Assembly (NCBI RefSeq): GCF_910591885.1
Contig: NC_063275.1
Span: 10,342,501 to 10,406,500, forward strand
Source: Bombus terrestris
Lineage: Eukaryota > Arthropoda > Insecta > Hymenoptera > Apidae
Direction: 5' to 3'
DNA length: 64,000 bases
The notes beneath the pieces were generated by a model. It did no database searches, was not told where the DNA came from, and was given only the letters and a program-made list of their open reading frames with translations. Each line of letters starts with the position of its first letter. Within the stretch, counting starts at the first letter, position 1. Of this stretch, positions 29,351-44,009 are shown one piece after another. A program made the translations under genes and the position numbers.

Positions 29351-30550
29351 ACATGATGCGATATCTCGTAATGTTATATAACGTTATACGTTGTATAGTA
29401 ATAGTGTATAACGTTATACGTTATATCGTAACAGTATATATCATGATACGATATATCGTAATGCTATATACCGTTATACGTTCTAGCGCAATAGTATATA
29501 ACGTTATACGATATAACGTAATACTATATAACATGATGCGATATCTCGTAATGTTATATAACGTTATACGTTGTATAGTAATAGTGTATAACGTTATACG
29601 ATATATCGTTATACTATATAACGTTATACGTTATATCGTTATACTATATAACGTTATACGTTATATCGTAATAGTATATAACATGATACGATATATCGTA
29701 TTGCTATATAACGTTATACGTTATATCGCAATAGTATATAACGTTATACGTTATATCGTAATAGTATATAACATGATATGATATATCCTAATGCTATATA
29801 ACGTTACACCTTGTATCGTAATAGTATATAACGTCATACGTAATATCGTAACAGTATTTAACGTTATACGTTATATCGTAATACTATATAACGATTTACG
29901 TTCTAACGTAATACTATATAATGTGATACAATATATCGTAAAGCTATATAACGTTATACCATGTATCGTAGTAGTATATAACGTTATACGTTATATCGTG
30001 ATCGTATATAACGTTATACGTTATACCGTAACAGTATATAACGTTATACGTTATATCGTAATACCATATAACGTTATACGTTATAACGTAATACTATATA
30101 ACGTGATGCGATATATCGTAATGCTATATAACGTTATACGTAATATCGTAACAGTATTTAACGTTATACGTTATATCGTAATACTATATAACGATTTACG
30201 TTCTAACGTAATACTATGTAACGATATACGTTATAACGTAATACTGTATAACGTGATACGGTATATCCTAATGCTATATAACGTTACACCTTGTATCGTA
30301 ATAGTATATAACGTTATACGTTATATCGTAACAGTATTTAACGTTATACGTTATATCGTAATACTATATAACGATTTACGTTCTAACGTAATACTATATA
30401 ACGATATACGTTATAACGTAATACTATATAACGTGATACGATATATCCTAATGCTACATAACGCTATACCTTGAATCGCAATAGTATATAACGTTATACT
30501 TTATATCGTAATTGTATATAACGTTATACGATATAACGTAATACTATATA
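29351..30550 (+). repeat. 1,200-bp short HOR block (31-monomer deletion form)
   Basis: The first 320 bp match the start of the neighbouring blocks. At about 29,651-29,671 the sequence jumps to what lies 930 bp further on in a full block and continues to the next marker pair at 30,551. The part after the jump matches 22,301-23,200, including the rare GATACAATATATCG. This junction is therefore the join between the two 7.35-7.56-kb super-repeats. A private monomer at about 29,991 reads TTATATCGTGATCGTATATA. Confidence 0.82.
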
Positions 30551-33500
30551 ACATGATGCGATATCTCGTAATGTTATATAACGTTATACGTTGTATAGTA
30601 ATAGTGTATAACGTTATACGTTATATCGTAACAGTATATATCATGATACGATATATCGTAATGCTATATACCGTTATACGTTCTAGCGCAATAGTATATA
30701 ACGTTATACGATATAACGTAATACTATATAACATGATGCGATATCTCGTAATGTTATATAACGTTATACGTTGTATAGTAATAGTGTATAACGTTATACG
30801 ATATATCGTTATACTATATAACGTTATACGTTATATCGTTATACTATATAACGTTATACGTTATATCGTAACAGTATATAACGTTATAACTTATATCGTA
30901 ATACTATATAACGCTATACGACATAACGTAATACTATGTAACATGATACGATACATCGTAATGCTATATAACGTTATACGTTATATCGCAATAGTATATA
31001 ACGTTATACGATATAACGTATTACTATATAACGAGATATGATATATCGTAATCCTATATAACGTTATAACTTATATCGTAATAATATATAACTTTATACG
31101 TTATATCGTAATAGTATAAAACGTTATACGTTATATCCTAATACTATATAACGCTATACGACATAACGTAATACTATGTAACATGATACGATATATCGTA
31201 ATGCTATATAACGTTATACCATGTATCGTAATAGTATATAACGTTATACGTTATATCGCAATAGTATATAACGTTATACGTTATATCGTTATACTATATA
31301 ACGTTATACGTTATATCGTTATACTATATAACGTTATACGTTATATCGTAACAGTATATAACGTTATAACTTATATCGTAATAGTATATAACGTTATACG
31401 TTATAACGAATTACTATATAACATGATACGATATATCGTAATGCTATATAACGTTATACGTTATATCGCAATAGTATATAACGTTATACGATATAACGTA
31501 ATACTATATAACATGATACGATACATCCTAATGCTATATAACGTTTCACCTTGTATCGTAATAGTATATAACGTCAGACGTAATATCGTAACAGTATTTA
31601 ACGTTATACGTTATATCGTAATACTATATAACGATTTACGTTCTAACGTAATACTATATAACGTGATACGATATATCGTAAAGCTATATAACGTTATACC
31701 ATGTATCGCAATAGTATATAACGTTATACGTTATATCGCAATAGTATATAACGTTATACGTTATATCGTAGCAGTATTTAACGTTATACGTTATATCGTA
31801 ATAGTATATAACATGATACGATATATCGTATTGCTATATAACAATTATACGTTATATCGCAATAGTATATAACGTTATACGTTATATCGTAATAGTATAT
31901 AACATGATATGATATATCCTAATGCTATATAACGTTACACCTTGTATCGTAATAGTATATAACGTCATACGTAATATCGTAACAGTATTTAACGTTATAC
32001 GTTATATCGTAATACTATATAACGATTTACGTTCTAACGTAATACTATATAATGTGATACGATATATCGTAAAGCTATATAACGTTATACCATGTATCGT
32101 AGTAGTATATAACGTTATACGTAATATCGCAATAGTATATAACGTTATACGTTATACCGTAACAGTATATAACGTTATACGTTATATCGTAATACCATAT
32201 AACGTTATACGTTATAACGTAATACTATATAACGTGATGCGATATATCGTAATGCTATATAACGTTATACGTAATATCGTAACAGTATTTAACGTTATAC
32301 GTTATATCGTAATACTATATAACGATTTACGTTCTAACGTAATACTATGTAACGATATACGTTATAACGTAATACTGTATAACGTGATACGGTATATCCT
32401 AATGCTATATAACGTTACACCTTGTATCGTAATAGTATATAACGTTATACGTTATATCGTAACAGTATTTAACGTTATACGTTATATCGTAATACTATAT
32501 AACGATTTACGTTCTAACGTAATACTATATAACGATATACGTTATAACGTAATACTATATAACGTGATACGATATATCCTAATGCTACATAACGCTATAC
32601 CTTGAATCGCAATAGTATATAACGTTATACTTTATATCGTAATTGTATATAACGTTATACGATATAACGTAATACTATATAACATGATGCGATATCTCGT
32701 AATGTTATATAACGTTATACGTTGTATAGTAATAGTGTATAACGTTATACGTTATATCGTAACAGTATATATCATGATACGATATATCGTAATGCTATAT
32801 ACCGTTATACGTTCTAGCGCAATAGTATATAACGTTATACGATATAACGTAATACTATATAACATGATGCGATATCTCGTAATGTTATATAACGTTATAC
32901 GTTGTATAGTAATAGTGTATAACGTTATACGATATATCGTTATACTATATAACGTTATACGTTATATCGTTATACTATATAACGTTATACGTTATATCGT
33001 AACAGTATATAACGTTATAACTTATATCGTAATACTATATAACGCTATACGACATAACGTAATACTATGTAACATGATACGATACATCGTAATGCTATAT
33101 AACGTTATACGTTATATCGCAATAGTATATAACGTTATACGATATAACGTATTACTATATAACGAGATATGATATATCGTAATCCTATATAACGTTATAA
33201 CTTATATCGTAATAATATATAACTTTATACGTTATATCGTAATAGTATAAAACGTTATACGTTATATCCTAATACTATATAACGCTATACGACATAACGT
33301 AATACTATGTAACATGATACGATATATCGTAATGCTATATAACGTTATACCATGTATCGTAATAGTATATAACGTTATACGTTATATCGCAATAGTATAT
33401 AACGTTATACGTTATATCGTTATACTATATAACGTTATACGTTATATCGTTATACTATATAACGTTATACGTTATATCGTAACAGTATATAACGTTATAA

Positions 33501-36500
33501 CTTATATCGTAATAGTATATAACGTTATACGTTATAACGAATTACTATATAACATGATACGATATATCGTAATGCTATATAACGTTATACGTTATATCGC
33601 AATAGTATATAACGTTATACGATATAACGTAATACTATATAACATGATACGATACATCCTAATGCTATATAACGTTTCACCTTGTATCGTAATAGTATAT
33701 AACGTCAGACGTAATATCGTAACAGTATTTAACGTTATACGTTATATCGTAATACTATATAACGATTTACGTTCTAACGTAATACTATATAACGTGATAC
33801 GATATATCGTAAAGCTATATAACGTTATACCATGTATCGCAATAGTATATAACGTTATACGTTATATCGCAATAGTATATAACGTTATACGTTATATCGT
33901 AGCAGTATTTAACGTTATACGTTATATCGTAATAGTATATAACATGATACGATATATCGTATTGCTATATAACGTTATACGTTATATCGCAATAGTATAT
34001 AACGTTATACGTTATATCGTAATAGTATATAACATGATATGATATATCCTAATGCTATATAACGTTACACCTTGTATCGTAATAGTATATAACGTCATAC
34101 GTAATATCGTAACAGTATTTAACGTTATACGTTATATCGTAATACTATATAACGATTTACGTTCTAACGTAATACTATATAATGTGATACGATATATCGT
34201 AAAGCTATATAACGTTATACCATGTATCGTAGTAGTATATAACGTTATACGTAATATCGCAATAGTATATAACGTTATACGTTATACCGTAACAGTATAT
34301 AACGTTATACGTTATATCGTAATACCATATAACGTTATACGTTATAACGTAATACTATATAACGTGATGCGATATATCGTAATGCTATATAACGTTATAC
34401 GTAATATCGTAACAGTATTTAACGTTATACGTTATATCGTAATACTATATAACGATTTACGTTCTAACGTAATACTATGTAACGATATACGTTATAACGT
34501 AATACTGTATAACGTGATACGGTATATCCTAATGCTATATAACGTTACACCTTGTATCGTAATAGTATATAACGTTATACGTTATATCGTAACAGTATTT
34601 AACGTTATACGTTATATCGTAATACTATATAACGATTTACGTTCTAACGTAATACTATATAACGATATACGTTATAACGTAATACTATATAACGTGATAC
34701 GATATATCCTAATGCTACATAACGCTATACCTTGAATCGCAATAGTATATAACGTTATACTTTATATCGTAATTGTATATAACGTTATACGATATAACGT
34801 AATACTATATAACATGATGCGATATCTCGTAATGTTATATAACGTTATACGTTGTATAGTAATAGTGTATAACGTTATACGTTATATCGTAACAGTATAT
34901 ATCATGATACGATATATCGTAATGCTATATACCGTTATACGTTCTAGCGCAATAGTATATAACGTTATACGATATAACGTAATACTATATAACATGATGC
35001 GATATCTCGTAATGTTATATAATGTTATACGTTGTATAGTAATAGTGTATAACGTTATACGATATATCGTTATACTATATAACGTTATACGTTATATCGT
35101 TATACTATATAACGTTATACGTTATATCGTAACAGTATATAACGTTATAACTTATATCGTAATACTATATAACGCTATACGACATAACGTAATACTATGT
35201 AACATGATACGATACATCGTAATGCTATATAACGTTATACCATGTATCGTAATAGTATATAACGTTATACGTTATATCGCAATAGTATATAACGTTATAC
35301 GTTATATCGTTATACTATATAACGTTATACGTTATATCGTTATACTATATAACGTTATACGTTATATCGTAACAGTATATAACGTTATAACTTATATCGT
35401 AATAGTATATAACGTTATACGTTATAACGAATTACTATATAACATGATACGATATATCGCAATAGTATATAACGTTATACGTTATATCGTAGCAGTATTT
35501 AACGTTATACGTTATATCGTAATAGTATATAACATGATACGATATATCGTATGGCTATATAACGTTATACGTTATATCGCAATAGTATATAACGTTATAC
35601 GTTATATCGTAATAGTATATAACATGATACGATATATCCTAATGCTATATAACGTTACACCTTGTATCGTAATAGTGAATAACGTTATACGTAATATGGT
35701 AACAGTATTTAACGTTATGCGTTATATCGTAATAGTATATAACGTTATACGTTATATCGTAATAGTATATAACATGATACGATATATCGTAATGCTATAT
35801 AACGTTATACCATGTATCGTAATAGTGTATAACGTTCTACGTTATATCGCAATAGTATATAACGTTATACGCTATATCGTAACAGTATTTAACGTTATAC
35901 GATATAACGTAATACTATATAACGTTATGTGATATAACGTAATACTATATAACATGATACGATATATCTTAATGCTACATAACGTTATACCTTGAATCGC
36001 AATAGTATATAACGTTATACGTTATATCGTAATTGTATATAACGTTATACGTTATATCGTAACAGTATTTAACGTTATACGTTATAACGTAATACTATAT
36101 GACGTTATACGTTATATCGTAATAGTATATAACATGATACGATATATCCTAATGCTATATAACGTTACACCTTATATCGTAATAGTATATAACGTTATAC
36201 GTAATATCGTAAGAGTATTTAACGTTATACGTTATATCGTAATAGTATATAACGTTATACGATATAACGTAATACTATATAACGTTATATGATATAACGT
36301 AATACTATATAACATGATACGATATATCCTAATGCTACATAACGTTATACGTAATATCGTAATAGTATATAACGTTATACGTTATACCGTAACAGTATAT
36401 AACGTTATACGTTATATCGTAATACCATATAACGTTATACGTTATAACGTAATACTATATAACGTGATGCGATATATCGTAATGCTATATAACGTTATAC

Positions 36501-37232
36501 GTAATATCGTAACAGTATTTAACGTTATACGTTATATCGTAATACTATATAACGATTTACGTTCTAACGTAATACTATGTAACGATATACGTTATAACGT
36601 AATACTGTATAACGTGATACGGTATATCCTAATGCTATATAACGTTACACCTTGTATCGTAATAGTATATAACGTTATACGTTATATCGTAACAGTATTT
36701 AACGTTATACGTTATATCGTAATACTATATAACGATTTACGTTCTAACGTAATACTATATAACGATATACGTTATAACGTAATGCTATATAACGTGATAC
36801 GATATATCCTAATGCTACATAACGCTATACCTTGAATCGCAATAGTATATAACGTTATACTTTATATCGTAATTGTATATAACGTTATACGATATAACGT
36901 AATACTATATAACATGATGCGATATCTCGTAATGTTATATAACGTTATACGTTGTATAGTAATAGTGTATAACGTTATACGTTATATCGTAACAGTATAT
37001 ATCGTGATACGATATATCGTAATGCTATATACCGTTATACGTTCTAGCGCAATAGTATATAACGTTATACGATATAACGTAATACTATATAACATGATGC
37101 GATATCTCGTAATGTTATATAACGTTATACGTTGTATAGTAATAGTGTATAACGTTATACGATATATCGTTATACTATATAACGTTATACGTTATATCGT
37201 TATACTATATAACGTTATACGTTATATCGTAA
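29672..37232 (+). repeat. ~7.56-kb super-higher-order repeat, copy 2
   Basis: This is the second tandem copy of 22,301-29,671, with full blocks starting at 30,551 (2,131 bp), 32,682 (2,130 bp) and 34,812 (2,100 bp). It differs from copy 1 by seven extra monomers near 31.0-31.2 kb, one inserted base near 31,842 and scattered substitutions. Examples are AATGCTATAT at 36,781 where copy 1 has ATACTATATA at 29,221, and ATCGTGATAC at 37,001 where copy 1 has TCATGATACG. Confidence 0.85.
31841..31846 (+). other. 1-bp insertion shifting the register
   Basis: The usual ACGTTATACG reads ACAATTATACG here, one base longer, so monomer starts move from residue 11 to residue 12 modulo 30 until about 47,971. 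No other HOR copy has it, so it is either recent or a base-calling error. It ends the open frame that runs through the preceding monomers. Confidence 0.88.
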
Positions 37233-38450
37233 CAGTATATAACGTTATAACTTATATCGTAATACTATATAACGCTATACGACATAACGTAATACTATGT
37301 AACATGATACGATACATCGTAATGCTATATAACGTTATACCATGTATCGTAATAGTATATAACGTTATACGTTATATCGCAATAGTATATAACGTTATAC
37401 GTTATATCGTTATACTATATAACGTTATACGTTATATCGTTATACTATATAACGTTATACGTTATATCGTAACAGTATATAACGTTATAACTTATATCGT
37501 AATAGTATATAACGTTATACGTTATAACGAATTACTATATAACATGATACGATATATCGCAATAGTATATAACGTTATACGTTATATCGTAGCAGTATTT
37601 AACGTTATACGTTATATCGTAATAGTATATAACATGATACGATATATCGTATGGCTATATAACGTTATACGTTATATCGCAATAGTATATAACGTTATAC
37701 GTTATATCGTAATAGTATATAACATGATACGATATATCCTAATGCTATATAACGTTACACCTTGTATCGTAATAGTGAATAACGTTATACGTAATATGGT
37801 AACAGTATTTAACGTTATGCGTTATATCGTAATAGTATATAACGTTATACGTTATATCGTAATAGTATATAACATGATACGATATATCGTAATGCTATAT
37901 AACGTTATACCATGTATCGTAATAGTGTATAACGTTCTACGTTATATCGCAATAGTATATAACGTTATACGCTATATCGTAACAGTATTTAACGTTATAC
38001 GATATAACGTAATACTATATAACGTTATGTGATATAACGTAATACTATATAACATGATACGATATATCTTAATGCTACATAACGTTATACCTTGAATCGC
38101 AATAGTATATAACGTTATACGTTATATCGTAATTGTATATAACGTTATACGTTATATCGTAACAGTATTTAACGTTATACGTTATAACGTAATACTATAT
38201 GACGTTATACGTTATATCGTAATAGTATATAACATGATACGATATATCCTAATGCTATATAACGTTACACCTTATATCGTAATAGTATATAACGTTATAC
38301 GTAATATCGTAAGAGTATTTAACGTTATACGTTATATCGTAATAGTATATAACGTTATACGATATAACGTAATACTATATAACGTTATATGATATAACGT
38401 AATACTATATAACATGATACGATATATCCTAATGCTACATAACGTTATAC
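34261..38450 (+). repeat. 2,100-bp period tandem duplication
   Basis: Bases 34,261-36,350 recur 2,100 bp downstream (70 monomers). Marker pairs are at 34,812/34,992 and 36,912/37,092. The left limit is where 34,231-34,260 stops matching 36,331-36,360. The right limit is near 36,351, where GTAATATCGT in the first copy faces CTTGAATCGC in the second. The duplication overlaps the right end of the 7.56-kb super-repeat, so it is one of several nested events. Confidence 0.82.
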
Positions 38451-41400
38451 CTTGAATCGCAATAGTATATAACGTTATACGTTATATCGTAACAGTATTT
38501 AACGTTATACGTTATATCGTAATAGTATATAACATGATACGATATATCGTATTGCTATATAACGTTATAACTTATATCGTAATAATATATAACGTTATAC
38601 GTTATATCGTAATAGTATAAAACGTTATACGTTATATCCTAATACTATATAACGCTATACGACATAACGTAATACTATGTAACATGATACGATATGTCGT
38701 AATGCTATATAACGTTATACCATGTATCGTAATAGTATATAACGTTATACGTTATATCGCAATAGTATATAACGTTATACGTTATATCGTTATACTATAT
38801 AACGTTATACGTTATATCGTTATACTATATAACGTTATACGTTATATCGTTATACTATATAACGTTATACGTTATGTCGTAACAGTATATAACGTTATAA
38901 CTTATATCGTAATAGTATATAACGTTATACGTTATAACGAATTACGATATAACATGATACGATATATCGTAATGCTATATAACGTTATACGTTATATCGC
39001 AATAGTATATAACGTTATACGATATAACGTAATACTATATAACATGATACGATACATCCTAATGCTATATAACGTTTCACCTTGTATCGTAATGGTATAT
39101 AACGTTATACGTTATATCGTAATAGTATATAACATGATACGATATATCGTAGTGCTATATAACGTTATACCATGTATCGCAATAGTATATAACGTTATAC
39201 GTTATATCGCAATAGTATATAACGTTATACGTTATATCGTAACAGTATTTAACGTTATACGTTATATCGTAATAGTATATAACATGATCCGATATATCGT
39301 ATTGCTATATAACGTTATACGTTATATCGCAATAGTATATAACGTTACACGTTATATCGTAATAGTATATAACATGATACGATATATCCTAATGCTATAT
39401 AACGTTACACCTTGTATCGTAATAGTATATAACGTTATACGTAATATCGTAACAGTATTTAACGTTATACGTTATATCGCAATAGTATATAACGTTATAC
39501 GTTATATCGTAACAGTATTTAACGTTATACGTTACATCGTAATAGTATATAACATGATACGATATATCGTATTGCTATATAACGTTATACGTTATATCGC
39601 AATAGTATATAACGTTATACGTTATATCGTAATAGTATATAACATGATACGATATATACTAATGCTATATAACGATACACCTTGTATCGTAATAGTATAT
39701 AACGTTATACGTAATATCGTAACAGTATTTAACGTTATACGTTATATCCTAATACTATATAACGCTATACGACATAACGTAATAATATGTAACATGATAC
39801 GATATATCGTAATTCTATATAACCTTATACCATGTATCGCAATAGTATATAACGTTATACGTTATATCGTAACAGTATTTAACGTTATACGTTATATCGT
39901 AATAGTATATAACATGATACGATATATCGTATTGCTACATAACGTTATACGTTATATCGCAATAGTATATAACGTTATACGTTATATCGTAATAGTATAT
40001 AACATGATACGATATATACTAATGCTATATAACGTTACACCTTGTATCGTAATAGTATATAACGTTATACGTAATATCGTAACAGTATTTAACGTTATAC
40101 GTTATATCGTAATACTATATAACGATTTACGTTCTAACGTAATACTATATAACGTGATACGATATATCGTAAAGCTATATAACGTTATACCATGTATCGT
40201 AGTAGTATATAACGTTAAACGTAATATCGCAATAGTATATAACGTTATACGTTATACCGTAACAGTATATAACGTTATACGTTATATCGCAATACCATAT
40301 AACGTTATACGTTATAACGTAATACTATATAACGTGATGCGATATATCGTAATGCTATATAACGTTATACGTAATATCGTAACAGTATTTAACGTTATAC
40401 GTTATATCTTAATACTATATAACGATTTACGTTCTAACGTAATACTATATAACGATATACGTTATAACGTAATACTATATAACGGGATACGATATATCCT
40501 AATGCTACATAACGTTATACCTTGAATCGCAATAGTATATAACGTTATACGTTATATCGTAATTGTATATAACGTTATACGATATAACGTAATACTATAT
40601 AACATGATGCGATATCTCGTAATGTTATATAACGTTATACGTTGTATAGTAATAGTGTATAACGATATACGATATATCGTTATACTATATAACGTTATAC
40701 GTTATATCGTTATACTATATGACGTTATACGTTATATCGTAACAGTATATAACGTTATAACCTATATCGTAATAGTATATAACGTTATACGTTATAACGA
40801 ATTACTATATAACATGATACGATATTTCGTAATGCTATATAACGTTATACGTTATATCGTAATAGTATATAACATGATACGATATATCCTAATGCTATAT
40901 AACGTTACACCTTGTATCGTAATAGTGAATAACGTTATACGTAATATGGTAACAGTATTTAACGTTATGCGTTATATCGTAATAGTATATAACGTTATAC
41001 GTTATATCGTAATAGTATATAACATGATACGATATATCGTAATGCTATATAACGTTATACCATGTATCGTAATAGTGTATAACGTTCTACGTTATATCGC
41101 AATAGTATATAACGTTATACGCTATATCGTAACAGTATTTAACGTTATACGATATAACGTAATACTATATAACGTTATGTGATATAACGTAATACTATAT
41201 AACATGATACGATATATCTTAATGCTACATAACGTTATACCTTGAATCGCAATAGTATATAACGTTATACGTTATATCGTAATTGTATATAACGTTATAC
41301 GTTATATCGTAACAGTATTTAACGTTATACGTTATAACGTAATACTATATGACGTTATACGTTATATCGTAATAGTATATAACATGATACGATATATCCT

Positions 41401-44009
41401 AATGCTATATAACGTTACACCTTATATCGTAATAGTATATAACGTTATACGTAATATCGTAAGAGTATTTAACGTTATACGTTATATCGTAATAGTATAT
41501 AACGTTATACGATATAACGTAATACTATATAACGTTATACGATATAACGTAATACTATATAACATGATACGATATATCCTAATGCTACATAACGTTATAC
41601 CTTGAATCGCAATAGTATATAACGTTATACGTTATACCGTAACAGTATTTAACGTTATACGTTATATCGTAATAGTATATAACATGATACGATATATCGT
41701 ATTGCTATATAACGTTATAACTTATATCGTAATAATATATAACGTTATACGTTATATCGTAATAGTATAAAACGTTATACGTTATATCCTAATACTATAT
41801 AACGCTATACGACATAACGTAATACTATGTAACATGATACGATATGTCGTAATGCTATATAACGTTATACCATGTATCGTAATAGTATATAACGTTATAC
41901 GTTATATCGCAATAGTATATAACGTTATACGTTATATCGTTATACTATATAACGTTATACGTTATATCGTTATACTATATAACGTTATACGTTATATCGT
42001 TATACTATATAACGTTATACGTTATGTCGTAACAGTATATAACGTTATAACTTATATCGTAATAGTATATAACGTTATACGTTATAACGAATTACGATAT
42101 AACATGATACGATATATCGTAATGCTATATAACGTTATACGTTATATCGCAATAGTATATAACGTTATACGATATAACGTAATACTATATAACATGATAC
42201 GATACATCCTAATGCTATATAACGTTTCACCTTGTATCGTAATGGTATATAACGTTATACGTTATATCGTAATAGTATATAACATGATACGATATATCGT
42301 AGTGCTATATAACGTTATACCATGTATCGCAATAGTATATAACGTTATACGTTATATCGCAATAGTATATAACGTTATACGTTATATCGTAACAGTATTT
42401 AACGTTATACGTTATATCGTAATAGTATATAACATGATCCGATATATCGTATTGCTATATAACGTTATACGTTATATCGCAATAGTATATAACGTTACAC
42501 GTTATATCGTAATAGTATATAACATGATACGATATATCCTAATGCTATATAACGTTACACCTTGTATCGTAATAGTATATAACGTTATACGTAATATCGT
42601 AACAGTATTTAACGTTATACGTTATATCGCAATAGTATATAACGTTATACGTTATATCGTAACAGTATTTAACGTTATACGTTACATCGTAATAGTATAT
42701 AACATGATACGATATATCGTATTGCTATATAACGTTATACGTTATATCGCAATAGTATATAACGTTATACGTTATATCGTAATAGTATATAACATGATAC
42801 GATATATACTAATGCTATATAACGATACACCTTGTATCGTAATAGTATATAACGTTATACGTAATATCGTAACAGTATTTAACGTTATACGTTATATCCT
42901 AATACTATATAACGCTATACGACATAACGTAATAATATGTAACATGATACGATATATCGTAATTCTATATAACCTTATACCATGTATCGCAATAGTATAT
43001 AACGTTATACGTTATATCGTAACAGTATTTAACGTTATACGTTATATCGTAATAGTATATAACATGATACGATATATCGTATTGCTACATAACGTTATAC
43101 GTTATATCGCAATAGTATATAACGTTATACGTTATATCGTAATAGTATATAACATGATACGATATATACTAATGCTATATAACGTTACACCTTGTATCGT
43201 AATAGTATATAACGTTATACGTAATATCGTAACAGTATTTAACGTTATACGTTATATCGTAATACTATATAACGATTTACGTTCTAACGTAATACTATAT
43301 AACGTGATACGATATATCGTAAAGCTATATAACGTTATACCATGTATCGTAGTAGTATATAACGTTAAACGTAATATCGCAATAGTATATAACGTTATAC
43401 GTTATACCGTAACAGTATATAACGTTATACGTTATATCGCAATACCATATAACGTTATACGTTATAACGTAATACTATATAACGTGATGCGATATATCGT
43501 AATGCTATATAACGTTATACGTAATATCGTAACAGTATTTAACGTTATACGTTATATCTTAATACTATATAACGATTTACGTTCTAACGTAATACTATAT
43601 AACGATATACGTTATAACGTAATACTATATAACGGGATACGATATATCCTAATGCTACATAACGTTATACCTTGAATCGCAATAGTATATAACGTTATAC
43701 GTTATATCGTAATTGTATATAACGTTATACGATATAACGTAATACTATATAACATGATGCGATATCTCGTAATGTTATATAACGTTATACGTTGTATAGT
43801 AATAGTGTATAACGATATACGATATATCGTTATACTATATAACGTTATACGTTATATCGTTATACTATATGACGTTATACGTTATATCGTAACAGTATAT
43901 AACGTTATAACCTATATCGTAATAGTATATAACGTTATACGTTATAACGAATTACTATATAACATGATACGATATTTCGTAATGCTATATAACGTTATAC
44001 GTTATATCG
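37685..44009 (+). repeat. 3,150-bp period tandem duplication
   Basis: Bases 37,685-40,859 recur 3,150 bp downstream (105 monomers). Reading both copies, I found two differences. One is TTATATCGT at 38,482 against TTATACCGT at 41,632; the other is TTATATGATATAACG near 38,385 against TTATACGATATAACG near 41,535. Rare variants are shared, for example ATGATCCGATATATCG at about 39,285 and 42,435. Breakpoints fall where the flanks stop matching, at about 37,685 and 40,860. Confidence 0.9.
39192..39731 (+). repeat. 270-bp nine-monomer sub-repeat, two copies
   Basis: A fixed order of nine variant monomers at 39,192-39,461 is repeated at 39,462-39,731. By their most distinctive decamers it runs TTATATCGCA, ACAGTATTTA, consensus, TTGCTATATA, TTATATCGCA, consensus, a monomer with CCTAATGC or ACTAATGC, ACGTTACACC or ACGATACACC, and TAATATCGTA. 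The pair occurs again at 42,342-42,881 inside the second 3,150-bp copy. It is an intermediate level between the monomer and the kilobase-scale HOR. Confidence 0.8.

Larger units (their letters stand above)
22301..29671 (+). repeat. ~7.35-kb super-higher-order repeat, copy 1
   Basis: Bases 22,301-23,631 recur 7,350 bp downstream, and 23,632-29,671 recur 7,560-7,561 bp downstream. The offset changes by 210 bp (seven monomers) at 23,632, where copy 1 appears to have lost seven monomers relative to copy 2. The right end of copy 1 and the start of copy 2 share about 20 bases at 29,651-29,671, as expected at an unequal-crossover junction. Inside lie HOR blocks starting at 23,201 (1,920 bp), 25,121 (2,130 bp) and 27,251 (2,100 bp). 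Confidence 0.85.

Noticed and set aside
29351..30550. A distinct short HOR family at 29.35-30.55 kb
   Set aside because: It is explained as the junction between two super-repeats: its left part matches the other block starts and its right part matches 22,301-23,200.
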